DNA of 64,000 nucleotides from Methanobrevibacter sp. (lineage in GTDB: Archaea; Methanobacteriota; Methanobacteria; Methanobacteriales; Methanobacteriaceae), in the NCBI GenBank assembly GCA_017434525.1, contig JAFRFD010000001.1, positions 19,944 through 83,943 on the forward strand. Reading direction: 5' to 3'. The notes below the pieces were generated by a model. It was not told the DNA's origin, made no database searches, and saw only the letters and a list, made by a program, of their open reading frames with translations. A program made the translations under genes and the position numbers. Every line of letters begins with the position of its first letter. Position 1 is the stretch's first letter. Shown here in pieces: positions 15,700 through 24,226 of the stretch.

Positions 15700-17517
15700 A
15701 TGTCAAGTATGAGTAGCGTTGCAGGATTATCAAAGTATATTACAACCCTTCCAAAAACAAAATTTTCAATAATGGGAATGATTGCAATAAGTTTCCTTAT
15801 GGGCAGCATTTATTATTTAATAGATTTAACACCTTATGGAATAATTGGGGATTTCTTCTATGGAGGATTGTTCGGTTTAATGGTCTTTGGGTTTACATCA
15901 ATCATGAGCGGCGCCCTTAACCAACAGACAATCAGCGGCCTTCATGGAATTAATTTAAAAATAAAACATTCAATGTTTTTATCCGCCCTTTCAATGACAT
16001 TTTTATGCATAATAATTATCATTGGAGGAATAATCACAAGAATCACCGGATGGGACTTGTTTTTAAATTCATTATTATTCGGTTGCGTATTAATATACGG
16101 ATTCAATACATTAGTATTTTGGGCAACTTCAAAAGTAAGATTTACCATAGCTGCTGCAACAGGCATAATCCAACCATTACTCATTTTAGTAATGTACACC
16201 ATCATAATGTTTTTAGTCACTGATACAAGTTTTATCGGACCTGTAATCCTACAGATTACCCTAAAAGCAATAATTGCAGGAATAATATTCGTCCTTGCCA
16301 TTTACGCATTCATTACAGTTATTGCTTCACCATTTAAGAAAAATCTAGGAATAGGCGTTTTGGATTTATTAAGTTTGTTTATCGCCCATATGAATGAAGG
16401 ATCCAACTCCCTTGAAGGATTGTTTGAAAATATGAGTGAAGCCATTGACACAGTCGTTACTTTTATCAGCTTTAAAACCGAAAATGGAATAAAAGCATTG
16501 TTTATTTCACCTTCCGTTCATCCAGGACCTCTCGGAGATTTGGGAGGATCAAACATGCCGACTATCCTTGCAAATAGATTTGACCACTTTACCATGGTGG
16601 CACATGGCCCGTCAACTCATGATTTCAACCCAATTGCGGTTTCTGAAATCGACAAAATTGAAAAAACTGTGAAAGCAGGATTGGAAAATATCACATATTC
16701 CCCTGATGCGAGCAAATTTGTCAGATACAACAGTGAAAAAGCAAATATTGGAGTGCAGTTTTTCAATGAAGGTATGGTCATACTCTCCACTTTTGCACCA
16801 GAAGCCGTGGACGATATTGAATTTGGTGTAGGGCTGACCATGATGGCCCAAAGTAGAAACAAATGCGAAGTCAAGGATTCCATTATTGTGGACTGCCATA
16901 ACTCATTTGCCCCTGAAAGCGGAGAGGTTCTTCCTGGAAACTCTGAAGTATTCGATTTAATTGACGTAATTGATAAAATCAATCCAAATCAAAATAAAAA
17001 TTCAATCAAGGTCGGTTGTTGGCAGGACAACATGGATGATTTAGACAAACAAGAAGGAATTGGTGAAAGCGGCATTAAGACAATGGTTATTGAAGTGGAC
17101 AATCAAAGAACCGCATATGTCCTATTCGATTCCAACAACATGGAAATTGGATTTAGACAAGAAATTATAGATGCCGTGAGTGATTTGGATATTGATGAGA
17201 TAGAAGTGATGACAACTGACACCCATACAGTCAATACCATTTCCAGAGGTTATAATCCAATCGGAGTAGCTAAAAGGCCTGAAATAATTGAGTATGTTAG
17301 AACTAGTATTGTAGAAGCGATAAAAGATTTAGAAAAAGTAGAAGTTGGAACTGGAACCAAAAAGATTGAAAACCTCAATACATTTGGCCCAAACAATTCA
17401 ACAGAGTTAATATCAACAATCAGTTCAGTTGTGGCCGTCAGTAAAATTATAGCTCCAGTTTTGCTAATTACAGCATTGATAATAGTATTTATGTGGATTT
17501 TCTTTGGGGGATTATAA
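15700..17517 (+). CDS. DUF2070 family membrane protein
   Basis: 605 aa. The first 225 residues contain about seven hydrophobic helices (SIMGMIAISFLMGSIYYLI, FLCIIIIIGGIITRI, and others). A long soluble domain follows with metal-site-like motifs: SPSVHPGPLGDLGGSN, MVAHGPSTHDFNP, DCHNSFAPESGEVLPG and TTDTHTVNT. A final membrane helix closes the protein (LLITALIIVFMWIFFGG). This is the architecture of DUF2070, which is widespread in archaea. The clustered His and Asp residues suggest a hydrolase-like domain, but no activity is established to my knowledge. The gene overlaps the convergent small membrane protein by 6 nt. Confidence 0.85.
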   Translation: MSSMSSVAGLSKYITTLPKTKFSIMGMIAISFLMGSIYYLIDLTPYGIIGDFFYGGLFGLMVFGFTSIMSGALNQQTISGLHGINLKIKHSMFLSALSMTFLCIIIIIGGIITRITGWDLFLNSLLFGCVLIYGFNTLVFWATSKVRFTIAAATGIIQPLLILVMYTIIMFLVTDTSFIGPVILQITLKAIIAGIIFVLAIYAFITVIASPFKKNLGIGVLDLLSLFIAHMNEGSNSLEGLFENMSEAIDTVVTFISFKTENGIKALFISPSVHPGPLGDLGGSNMPTILANRFDHFTMVAHGPSTHDFNPIAVSEIDKIEKTVKAGLENITYSPDASKFVRYNSEKANIGVQFFNEGMVILSTFAPEAVDDIEFGVGLTMMAQSRNKCEVKDSIIVDCHNSFAPESGEVLPGNSEVFDLIDVIDKINPNQNKNSIKVGCWQDNMDDLDKQEGIGESGIKTMVIEVDNQRTAYVLFDSNNMEIGFRQEIIDAVSDLDIDEIEVMTTDTHTVNTISRGYNPIGVAKRPEIIEYVRTSIVEAIKDLEKVEVGTGTKKIENLNTFGPNNSTELISTISSVVAVSKIIAPVLLITALIIVFMWIFFGGL

Positions 17518-17784
17518 GTACATTACAAATATTGTATATGCAATAACCCATGTAAAGAAGAATGGTGAAATTCCATCCCATAACCATTGGCTGAATCCGG
17601 AAATTTCTTCACCGGCGATTTTTTGACAGAATTGGCCAACGAAATACAATATAATTAATGCAACGAAACCTGCAAAAATATCATTTTTAAATCCAAACCA
17701 ACCTACAGTCAAACCGGTTGAAATTAAAGCTGCAATAAGAGCAAAAATAATATGAATACTTGTAACTTTAATAGTTGTGTCCAT
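17512..17784 (-). CDS. Small three-helix membrane protein
   Basis: 90 aa with three hydrophobic segments (about 9-28, 34-53 and 72-90), a short polar loop QKIAGEEISGFSQWLWDG, and almost no soluble part. The ATG follows GGAGGATATCA. It is convergent with the DUF2070 gene and overlaps its last codons. Similar short membrane proteins occur in Methanobacteriales; I do not recognise a function. Confidence 0.6.
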   Translation of the reverse strand: MDTTIKVTSIHIIFALIAALISTGLTVGWFGFKNDIFAGFVALIILYFVGQFCQKIAGEEISGFSQWLWDGISPFFFTWVIAYTIFVMYL

Positions 17785-17870
17785 TGATATCCTCCATAAT
17801 TAAATATATTAATATAATTTTAGTGATTATAATATATTAAAGTATTGATTGAAATTGAAAGGTGTTTATG

Positions 17871-19874
17871 ATGAAACCCATGTCTAACGTAGACATTTAT
17901 ACAATAAGTGATGAATTGAATAATTTATTAAGCGGTGCAAGAGTAGATAAATCATTCCAACCAACCAAAGATATCGTTGTAGTGAGATTTCATGTTCCAG
18001 GAACCGGCAGAGTGGATTTGGTGATGCAATGCGGTTCCAGAATACATACCAGCCAATATCCTCTTGAAAATCCAACTACTCCTCCAACGTTTCCAATGCT
18101 TCTAAGAAAAAGAATAAAAGGAGCACATGTAGAAAGCATAAAACAGCATAATTTCGACAGAGTAGTTGAAATCAGAGTAAAAAAAGACAAATATTACACA
18201 ATAATAGTGGAACTGTTTGACAAGGGAAACATCATTTTATTAGATGAAGAAAATAACATCATCCTACCTTTAAAAAGAAAACAATGGAGTGACAGGGACA
18301 TAAGCTCTAAAAAAGAATATATTTTCCCTGAAGAAAGGGGAATAAATCCAATAACAGTTAGTGAAGAAGAATTCAAATCATTATTTAAAGAGGAAAGTGA
18401 TGTTGTAAGAACACTTGCTAGAAATGGTTTGGGCAGCTTATATGCAGAAGAAATCATAAAACGAGCAAATGAAACAACTACAATCGATAAAAATACTCCT
18501 AATAGTGAATTAAACGATTCCCAATTAAATGAGTTATATAAAAGCATCACAAATTTATTTGATTCCCTTAAAAATGATTCAATTAAGCCGCAAATTGTTA
18601 AAAGCGAACAGAAAGAAGATGTGGTACCACTGGATTTGATTAAATATGATGATTTTGAAAAGACATACTATTCAAATTTTAATGAGGCATGTGATGAGTT
18701 TTATTCAAAGAAGGTAAACACCGACATCAAAGACATTAAAGAAGCGGCATGGAATAAAAAAGTAAACAAGTTTGAAAAAAGATTGCGTTTACAAGAAGAA
18801 ACACTTGATAATTTTAACACTACCATCATAGATAGTCAACATAAGGGAGAGGTTATCTATTCTAATTACCCTGCCATCGAAAACATAATAAATGTTGTTA
18901 ACTCAGCAAGGAGTAAGGACTACTCTTTTAAAGAAATTGGAAAAATTTTGAAAAAAGCTAAAAAAGACGGCATGGCAGAAGCGCAAATTTTTGAATCAAT
19001 CGATAAGCTCGGCGTTTTAACACTGGATATTGATGACACCAAATTAATCATTGATCCAAAAATACCTATTCCTGAAAATGCTGAAGTTTATTATGAAAAA
19101 GCTAAAAAAGCTAAAAGAAAAACAAAAGGTGCACTAATAGCCATTGAAAACACCAAAAAACAACTTGAAGATATTAAAGCCAAAAAGGATATTGCAATGG
19201 AAAATATATCCACTCCTAAAAAAAGAATAAAGAAAAATCTCAAATGGTACGAAAAGCTTAGATGGTTTATAAGTTCAGATAATGTTTTAGTAATCGGAGG
19301 TCGTGATGCAAACACTAACGAAAGCATCGTGAAAAAATATTTGGAACCGAATGACGTTTACTTGCATGCAGATATACACGGCGCATCATCAATTGCAATA
19401 AAATTAAATGGAACTGAAATAAATGACAATATCCTAAAAGAATCCGGCGAGTTCGCCGCATCATTTTCATCTGCTTGGTCCTTGGGCTTCACATCTCAGG
19501 ACGTATATTGGGTGCATCCAGACCAAGTTTCAAAGACACCTGAATCCGGAGAATTTTTGCCGAAAGGATCATTTGTTATAAGGGGACACCGCAATTATAT
19601 ACGAGGCGCAAGAGTAAAACTGGCAGTCGGAATTGTAGATTACGAAGGAAAAAGAATAATGGCAGGACCAATAGATGCACTAGAAGCCCACTGCGAAAAC
19701 TTTGTTGTTTTAAAACCGGGATTTACAAAAAAAGAAGCGATTGCTAAAAAAATAATTAATAAGATTAATGAAGATGATTTGCTCACACTTGATGATATAA
19801 TAAGGGTGTTGCCATCTGGAAAATGCGATATCGACGAGGAATATCACCAGAGAAGAAAATATGAAAAAAATTAA
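17871..19874 (+). CDS. rqcH: RqcH/NEMF-family ribosome quality control protein
   Basis: About 668 aa. An ATG at 17868 and a GTG at 17862 are alternative starts; AAAGGTG sits 6 nt before 17871. The NFACT-N domain opens the protein (MSNVDIYTISDELNNLLSGA, VVRFHVPGTGRVDLVMQCGS, RIHTSQYP). A long coiled coil occupies the middle (about 290-450). The NFACT-R domain follows (WFISSDNVLVIGGRDANTNE, DVYLHADIHGASS, SGEFLPKGSFVIRGHRNYI). Members bind 60S/50S subunits carrying stalled nascent chains and, in bacteria, direct alanine tailing. The archaeal protein is presumed to act likewise. The 3' end overlaps the convergent hydrolase gene by 4 nt. Confidence 0.9.
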   Translation: MKPMSNVDIYTISDELNNLLSGARVDKSFQPTKDIVVVRFHVPGTGRVDLVMQCGSRIHTSQYPLENPTTPPTFPMLLRKRIKGAHVESIKQHNFDRVVEIRVKKDKYYTIIVELFDKGNIILLDEENNIILPLKRKQWSDRDISSKKEYIFPEERGINPITVSEEEFKSLFKEESDVVRTLARNGLGSLYAEEIIKRANETTTIDKNTPNSELNDSQLNELYKSITNLFDSLKNDSIKPQIVKSEQKEDVVPLDLIKYDDFEKTYYSNFNEACDEFYSKKVNTDIKDIKEAAWNKKVNKFEKRLRLQEETLDNFNTTIIDSQHKGEVIYSNYPAIENIINVVNSARSKDYSFKEIGKILKKAKKDGMAEAQIFESIDKLGVLTLDIDDTKLIIDPKIPIPENAEVYYEKAKKAKRKTKGALIAIENTKKQLEDIKAKKDIAMENISTPKKRIKKNLKWYEKLRWFISSDNVLVIGGRDANTNESIVKKYLEPNDVYLHADIHGASSIAIKLNGTEINDNILKESGEFAASFSSAWSLGFTSQDVYWVHPDQVSKTPESGEFLPKGSFVIRGHRNYIRGARVKLAVGIVDYEGKRIMAGPIDALEAHCENFVVLKPGFTKKEAIAKKIINKINEDDLLTLDDIIRVLPSGKCDIDEEYHQRRKYEKN

Positions 19875-20590
19875 TCCTGATACTCTTCAGGATTAAATTC
19901 GAAATATTCATCAGGATTCATAACCACAACATCAATTTTTGGGTTAAACTGACTTACAAAATTAGCAAATATTGCCGGATCTTGTTCGATTGGTGGAAAT
20001 GTATTATAATGCATTGGAATAACTACTTTTGGATTTAACCACATTGATGCAAGAGCCGCATCAAATGGACCCATTGTAAATTTATCCCCAATTGGAAGCA
20101 ATGCAATATCCGGTTTATAGATATCTCCAATAATGGTTTTCATATCACTAAACAGTCCAGTGTCTCCAGCATGGAATATTTTAGTTCCATCTTCAAAAGT
20201 TATTAAGAAACTAGCTGCAGAACCACCAGGAACAGTCTCTTCTACAATATCAATATCCGAAGAGTGTTTAGCATCAAGCATTGTAAATTTAATGTTTCTA
20301 AATATAAATGACCCACCTATATTTACGCCAATATTTCTAATTCCCTGTTTAGCTAAAAAGAGTGAAATTTCATGGATACAAGCTATAGGAGCATTGGTAC
20401 TATTAGAGATTTCCAATGCATCACCAAAGTGATCAGAGTGACCATGAGTAAGTAAAATAATATCAGGATTTAATTCTTCAACGGGAACTTGGCAAACTGG
20501 ATTGTTGCTGATAAACGGATCGATTAAAATCTTTACATTATCATCACTAATAATTTCAAAAGCTGAATGACCTAGCCATCTAATTTCCAT
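19871..20590 (-). CDS. UPF0173 metallo-beta-lactamase-fold hydrolase
   Basis: 239 aa. The metal-binding motif THGHSDHFGD is at about 48-57, with further ligands in DAKHS, HAGDTGLFSD and IPMHYNTFPP. Length and motifs match the UPF0173 metal-dependent hydrolases (YtkL-like), whose substrate is unknown. Its start overlaps the stop of the upstream membrane protein (TAATG), so the two are translationally coupled. Confidence 0.9.
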   Translation of the reverse strand: MEIRWLGHSAFEIISDDNVKILIDPFISNNPVCQVPVEELNPDIILLTHGHSDHFGDALEISNSTNAPIACIHEISLFLAKQGIRNIGVNIGGSFIFRNIKFTMLDAKHSSDIDIVEETVPGGSAASFLITFEDGTKIFHAGDTGLFSDMKTIIGDIYKPDIALLPIGDKFTMGPFDAALASMWLNPKVVIPMHYNTFPPIEQDPAIFANFVSQFNPKIDVVVMNPDEYFEFNPEEYQD

Positions 20591-21756
20591 TATGCGGCTC
20601 CTCCCATAGCACTAATAATAACGCTTTCGTCTAAATTAGAGGCAATATTCCAAGTTTTTTCAAAGTCTGCCCTAATATTTGAAATAGAGTTCCTATCTTC
20701 ATAAATTGCCCCATATTCAAAATCGTTTTGTCCTTCGGAAATAATCATTGCATGAGAATCGTCAGTGATTAAATTAACTGTATGAACCTTAGGAACTGTT
20801 TTAATATGAACGCCTTGTTTTAACAGAGATGAAATTAAAAACATGTAAGACATGTCAGAAACATCAAATTCATCAATAATGACTCTGGAATAGATTGTTG
20901 GAACATGAGATAAAAATCTATCGGACAAATCATTTAAGGAAGGAATTTCTAACATGATTTCCTTAGTTACATTGATTGCTAATTTATCAAAAGCTTCCTG
21001 TGAAGTAACTAAACCACTATCGGAAATTACATAACTTTTAAGTAATTTTGGAACAGGTAAACTTTCAGGATTGTTAATATCAATTTTGATATCTCTTGGT
21101 TCTGTGATTTCAGGCGCTACAGGAACTTGAGGTTCAACAGGCTCTGGAACATCAGGTTCTTGAGCTAGAACACGAATAATCTCATCGGATTTATCATTTT
21201 CTGTAACAAATTCCGGAATTTCCTCCTCAAAATAACTATCTTGACGCCTTTTAGGTGCCCTAGTAACTTTTAACGGTTTATCATAATGAGGAGTAAAAGT
21301 TAATTGTTTATCAAAATCCACAGTTTGTTCTTTTTGAGGAACAACATTTAACACTGCCTTTGAATCATCATAATAATCTTCCCTTAAAAATGAGCTAGTG
21401 TCATACTCTTCATAATCATCCAGGACAAGATCATCATAATTTGCATCATCATACTCATTAAACTCCCTTCTAACTTTTAAAGGACCATCATTATTAGATT
21501 TTTTATTAAAAGATGGTTTATTAAGAGAAGGTGCGCTAATATCATTTGAATTTAAAAAGTCTTTTAGCATATTTGTAGTCCTATCCGCATTATATTCTAT
21601 AAAATAGCTAATAATTAGAATTATTCCGACAATAGAAATGATAAGACCCACTATTAACAGAATATCTAATAAATTATATACAGTTGTCTCATATGCTATG
21701 AGAATACCAATTACAAATAAAATAAAACCTGAAACTAATTTTATAGTATTTCCCAT
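20590..21756 (-). CDS. Membrane-anchored protein with a C-terminal sensor-like domain
   Basis: 388 aa from the ATG at 21756 behind AAGGGTGA; nine upstream codons are rejected. Two N-terminal membrane helices (about 5-22 and 27-50) are followed by an acidic, disordered linker of about 160 residues rich in Asp, Glu, Tyr and Pro. The C-terminal 130 residues (SRVIIDEFDVSDMSYMFLIS, KQGVHIKTVPKVHTVNLITD, FEYGAIYEDRNSISNIRADF) resemble the phospholipase-D-like effector domain found at the C-terminus of archaeal TrmB/FilR1-type regulators. It may be a membrane-bound relative lacking the DNA-binding part. Function unknown. Confidence 0.55.
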   Translation of the reverse strand: MGNTIKLVSGFILFVIGILIAYETTVYNLLDILLIVGLIISIVGIILIISYFIEYNADRTTNMLKDFLNSNDISAPSLNKPSFNKKSNNDGPLKVRREFNEYDDANYDDLVLDDYEEYDTSSFLREDYYDDSKAVLNVVPQKEQTVDFDKQLTFTPHYDKPLKVTRAPKRRQDSYFEEEIPEFVTENDKSDEIIRVLAQEPDVPEPVEPQVPVAPEITEPRDIKIDINNPESLPVPKLLKSYVISDSGLVTSQEAFDKLAINVTKEIMLEIPSLNDLSDRFLSHVPTIYSRVIIDEFDVSDMSYMFLISSLLKQGVHIKTVPKVHTVNLITDDSHAMIISEGQNDFEYGAIYEDRNSISNIRADFEKTWNIASNLDESVIISAMGGAA

Positions 21757-21940
21757 GTTTTCACCCTTAGTATTTATAATCACTCTATTATTTTAACTAA
21801 TATAGAATATCTACAACACCATTAATAAATTTAATGGAAAAAAAGGACAAAAAATCGAGAAAAAAAATATTGAGTAATACTTTTTTATGAAATAGTAATA
21901 TTAATATATGGAAAAATCCAATATTAATTTGGTGAAAACT

Positions 21941-22147
21941 ATGAAAAATTTGAAATTATTCATCAATGAAAATTCCGGTCAAGGCGCAGCAGAATACATC
22001 CTTCTTTTTGGAGGAGTGATTGTAATCGCATTACTTGCACTAACCATATATCGGTCATATATGGAAACCAGTGATGCAAGTTTGAAAGCAAAAGACGACA
22101 TTATGGATGTCAGAAATACCATATTGGACAATAGAACCCATGTATAA
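21941..22147 (+). CDS. Class III signal peptide pilin-like protein
   Basis: 68 aa from the ATG at 21941 behind TTGGTGAAAACT. The N-terminus carries QGAAEYILL directly before a hydrophobic helix (LFGGVIVIALLALTIY), the class III signal peptide of archaeal type IV pilins cleaved before the Gln by EppA-like peptidases. After cleavage only about 50 residues remain, so it is a minimal pilin or adhesion-filament subunit. The stop overlaps the start of a second pilin. Confidence 0.8.
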   Translation: MKNLKLFINENSGQGAAEYILLFGGVIVIALLALTIYRSYMETSDASLKAKDDIMDVRNTILDNRTHV

Positions 22148-22322
22148 TCGAAAATTAGATAACAAAGGGCAAGGAAGTGCCGAATTAATCCTGATTATAG
22201 GAGGATTATTGATAATAGTGCTCCTTGTTGGAAGCTATATGTCAAATATAACTCAAAAAACACAATCGAATATAAATAAGTTGTTAAAAGAAGAAAGAGA
22301 TTTTTTAATAAATAAAATTTGA
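22140..22322 (+). CDS. Second class III signal peptide pilin-like protein
   Basis: 60 aa from the ATG at 22140, which lies inside the end of the preceding pilin gene (8-nt overlap). It has QGSAELILIIGG followed by a hydrophobic helix (LLIIVLLVGSYM), then a charged tail (NKLLKEERDFLINKI). Both pilins lack a recognisable head domain. Co-translation suggests they form one filament or are major and minor subunits. Confidence 0.75.
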   Translation: MYNRKLDNKGQGSAELILIIGGLLIIVLLVGSYMSNITQKTQSNINKLLKEERDFLINKI

Positions 22323-22349
22323 AAATGGAGAGTTAAACTCTCTATTTTC
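22321..22349. terminator. Bidirectional palindrome between convergent genes
   Basis: GAAAATGGAGAGT (22321-22333) pairs with ACTCTCTATTTTC (22337-22349) across a 3-nt loop. It overlaps the end of the polyferredoxin gene on the minus strand and abuts the pilin stop, so it can end both transcripts. Confidence 0.5.
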
Positions 22350-23370
22350 CACCAATTATTGAATTTAAGATTTCATTCCATGATTCTGAATTAATATTAT
22401 TCAATTTCATATCAGTTCTGGTTAAAACTCTAAGATCTTGTGGACATGCAGTTATACAAGCTCCACATAAGTTACAGAAGTCTGAATTAGTAACTGATTT
22501 TCCATCAACAATACTTACAGCATTACATGGACAGACATCCTGACAAGCGTGACAAGAATCTCCTTTACAGATTTTCTCATCTGCTTCATTTTCAATTAAT
22601 TCTAATGTGCCATCGAATGGTTTAGTAACTGTAATTGCATCTACAGGACAAATTTCAGAACACCAAGAACAGTTTACACAAGTTTCCTCTGCGATGAATG
22701 TGTTACCAGTTATTTCAGGTTTTGGAATTTCATCTCTTAACATACATGTGGAACAAATTTGCCTAATGGCATTTTCAGGGCAAACCCTTTTACATACACC
22801 ACATTGTACACATTTTGAAAGGTCGACTTCGATAGAATTATTCAATAAATCAACACTGGATGTTGGTTTATTAGTAATGTTAATTGCTTCTGCAGGACAT
22901 AAATCAGCGCAGAAGGAACAATAGATACATTTATCTTCATCAATAGCTATTTCCCCTCTAATTAAAGATACTGAATCCGGGAGATTTCTTTCAAAGATTA
23001 TAGAATCTCTAGGACAAACTGAATAACATCTGCCGCAATAAATACATTCTTCATCGTCAACTTTGGATTCAACTTCCCAAACTGGATAATTGCCCATTTT
23101 TTTAATATTTTCACCATTAATTTCTAATGATAATGACTCAAATGGACATGCCACAGAACATAATCCGCAGAAAACACAAGAATCTGCATTTACTGAGATT
23201 AAATCCATTTCAATTAAACCTCTAGCAATAGGTACAAGAGGACCCAATCTTAAGGAAGAAGTTGGACAAACATCAGTACAAATCCCACAACCTACACAAT
23301 TTGAATCATTGTAGGATAATTTACGATGTTCTTCACCATTTCTTTCTATATTAAACATTGAATCCCTCAT
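22342..23370 (-). CDS. Polyferredoxin with eight 4Fe-4S motifs
   Basis: 342 aa. Eight ferredoxin-type motifs are visible: CVGCGICTDVCP, CVFCGLCSVACP, CIYCGRCYSVCP, CIYCSFCADLCP, CVQCGVCKRVCP, CVNCSWCSEICP, an atypical CKGDSCHACQDVCP and CNLCGACITACP. Proteins of this kind wire electrons between hydrogenases, formylmethanofuran dehydrogenase and other methanogen redox enzymes (EhaP, FwdF and MvhB types). The operon here holds only one further ferredoxin, so the partner enzyme cannot be named. The start overlaps the upstream stop (ATGA). Confidence 0.85.
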   Translation of the reverse strand: MRDSMFNIERNGEEHRKLSYNDSNCVGCGICTDVCPTSSLRLGPLVPIARGLIEMDLISVNADSCVFCGLCSVACPFESLSLEINGENIKKMGNYPVWEVESKVDDEECIYCGRCYSVCPRDSIIFERNLPDSVSLIRGEIAIDEDKCIYCSFCADLCPAEAINITNKPTSSVDLLNNSIEVDLSKCVQCGVCKRVCPENAIRQICSTCMLRDEIPKPEITGNTFIAEETCVNCSWCSEICPVDAITVTKPFDGTLELIENEADEKICKGDSCHACQDVCPCNAVSIVDGKSVTNSDFCNLCGACITACPQDLRVLTRTDMKLNNINSESWNEILNSIIGGK

Positions 23371-23558
23371 GCTTTAGAAATTGCCTGATTAGGACAATTT
23401 TGAATGCATAAATCACAATCATCACAATTTTCAGGAACTATTTTTACATCCCCATCTTCTTCAATGATTGCACCCTGTTCACAAAGTTTAATGCATAAAC
23501 CTTGCACAGGGCAGTTTTCAATGTGTCCACATAAATTAGAATCTATATTTACTGCCAT
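23367..23558 (-). CDS. Small two-cluster ferredoxin
   Basis: 63 aa. Cys residues occur as CGHIENCPVQGLCIKLCEQG and CDDCDLCIQNCP, fitting one atypical and one classical [4Fe-4S] site. The ATG follows GAGGTGG by 4 nt. It is coupled to the polyferredoxin downstream and probably passes electrons to it. Confidence 0.75.
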   Translation of the reverse strand: MAVNIDSNLCGHIENCPVQGLCIKLCEQGAIIEEDGDVKIVPENCDDCDLCIQNCPNQAISKA

Positions 23559-23664
23559 ATAACCACCTCAAATACTACATAAAAATTATCAATATGAATA
23601 ATTAATATGTCCTATAATAATATTATCGAAATAAACATATAAACATATCGATTATTTTCTGAAG

Positions 23665-24123
23665 TCAAGATATAACATCACCATTTTTGTTTATTTCACC
23701 GCGCCTAATTCTAGTAGACGAGATAGGTGTGCCATCATATGCTAACACAAAACTAACTACAACAATATCAATCGGATTCATGCCTTTAGAAACCCTGATT
23801 TTATTAATTTCAACTGCAGTTGGCTCTGTTTCTTCACTGACCACAATTGCATCAAAATCACTATCATATATAGTGGTCCCATAAGGATCATCCAAAGGAA
23901 CAATGATAAAATTAGAATAATCCTTAAAAAAAGATTTAAGATTCTTCATTCTAACTTTACAGGAATCAATATCCCCTTTTAAACCGCCAAAAGCATCGGA
24001 AGTGACACCAATTTCAACATTATTGGCAATTTCAAAAGCAGTGGATAATAATTTCTTATGACCATCATGGAATTTATCAAAAGTTCCTCCAACAGCCACT
24101 TTATCATATTTTTTCGAATTCAT
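23665..24123 (-). CDS. coaD: Archaeal phosphopantetheine adenylyltransferase
   Basis: 152 aa from the ATG at 24123; a TTG four codons upstream is possible. The nucleotidyltransferase signature GGTFDKFHDGHKKLL is at the N-terminus and the ISSTRIRRGEI motif near the C-terminus binds ATP phosphates. The enzyme joins 4'-phosphopantetheine and ATP to give dephospho-CoA. Length and motifs match the archaeal PPAT family. It is monocistronic. Confidence 0.9.
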   Translation of the reverse strand: MNSKKYDKVAVGGTFDKFHDGHKKLLSTAFEIANNVEIGVTSDAFGGLKGDIDSCKVRMKNLKSFFKDYSNFIIVPLDDPYGTTIYDSDFDAIVVSEETEPTAVEINKIRVSKGMNPIDIVVVSFVLAYDGTPISSTRIRRGEINKNGDVIS

Positions 24124-24226
24124 AATATTGTCCAAATTTGTTAGTTGTTTAAACTTTTATTAGAACTATTATAAATTATTAGCTATTTAAAAAAAGAAAA
24201 TAAGAAAAAAAATAAAAAATGAAAAA

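Noticed and set aside
15942..16982. Minus-strand frames within the DUF2070 gene
   Set aside because: Antisense to a clear conserved membrane protein; no start signals.
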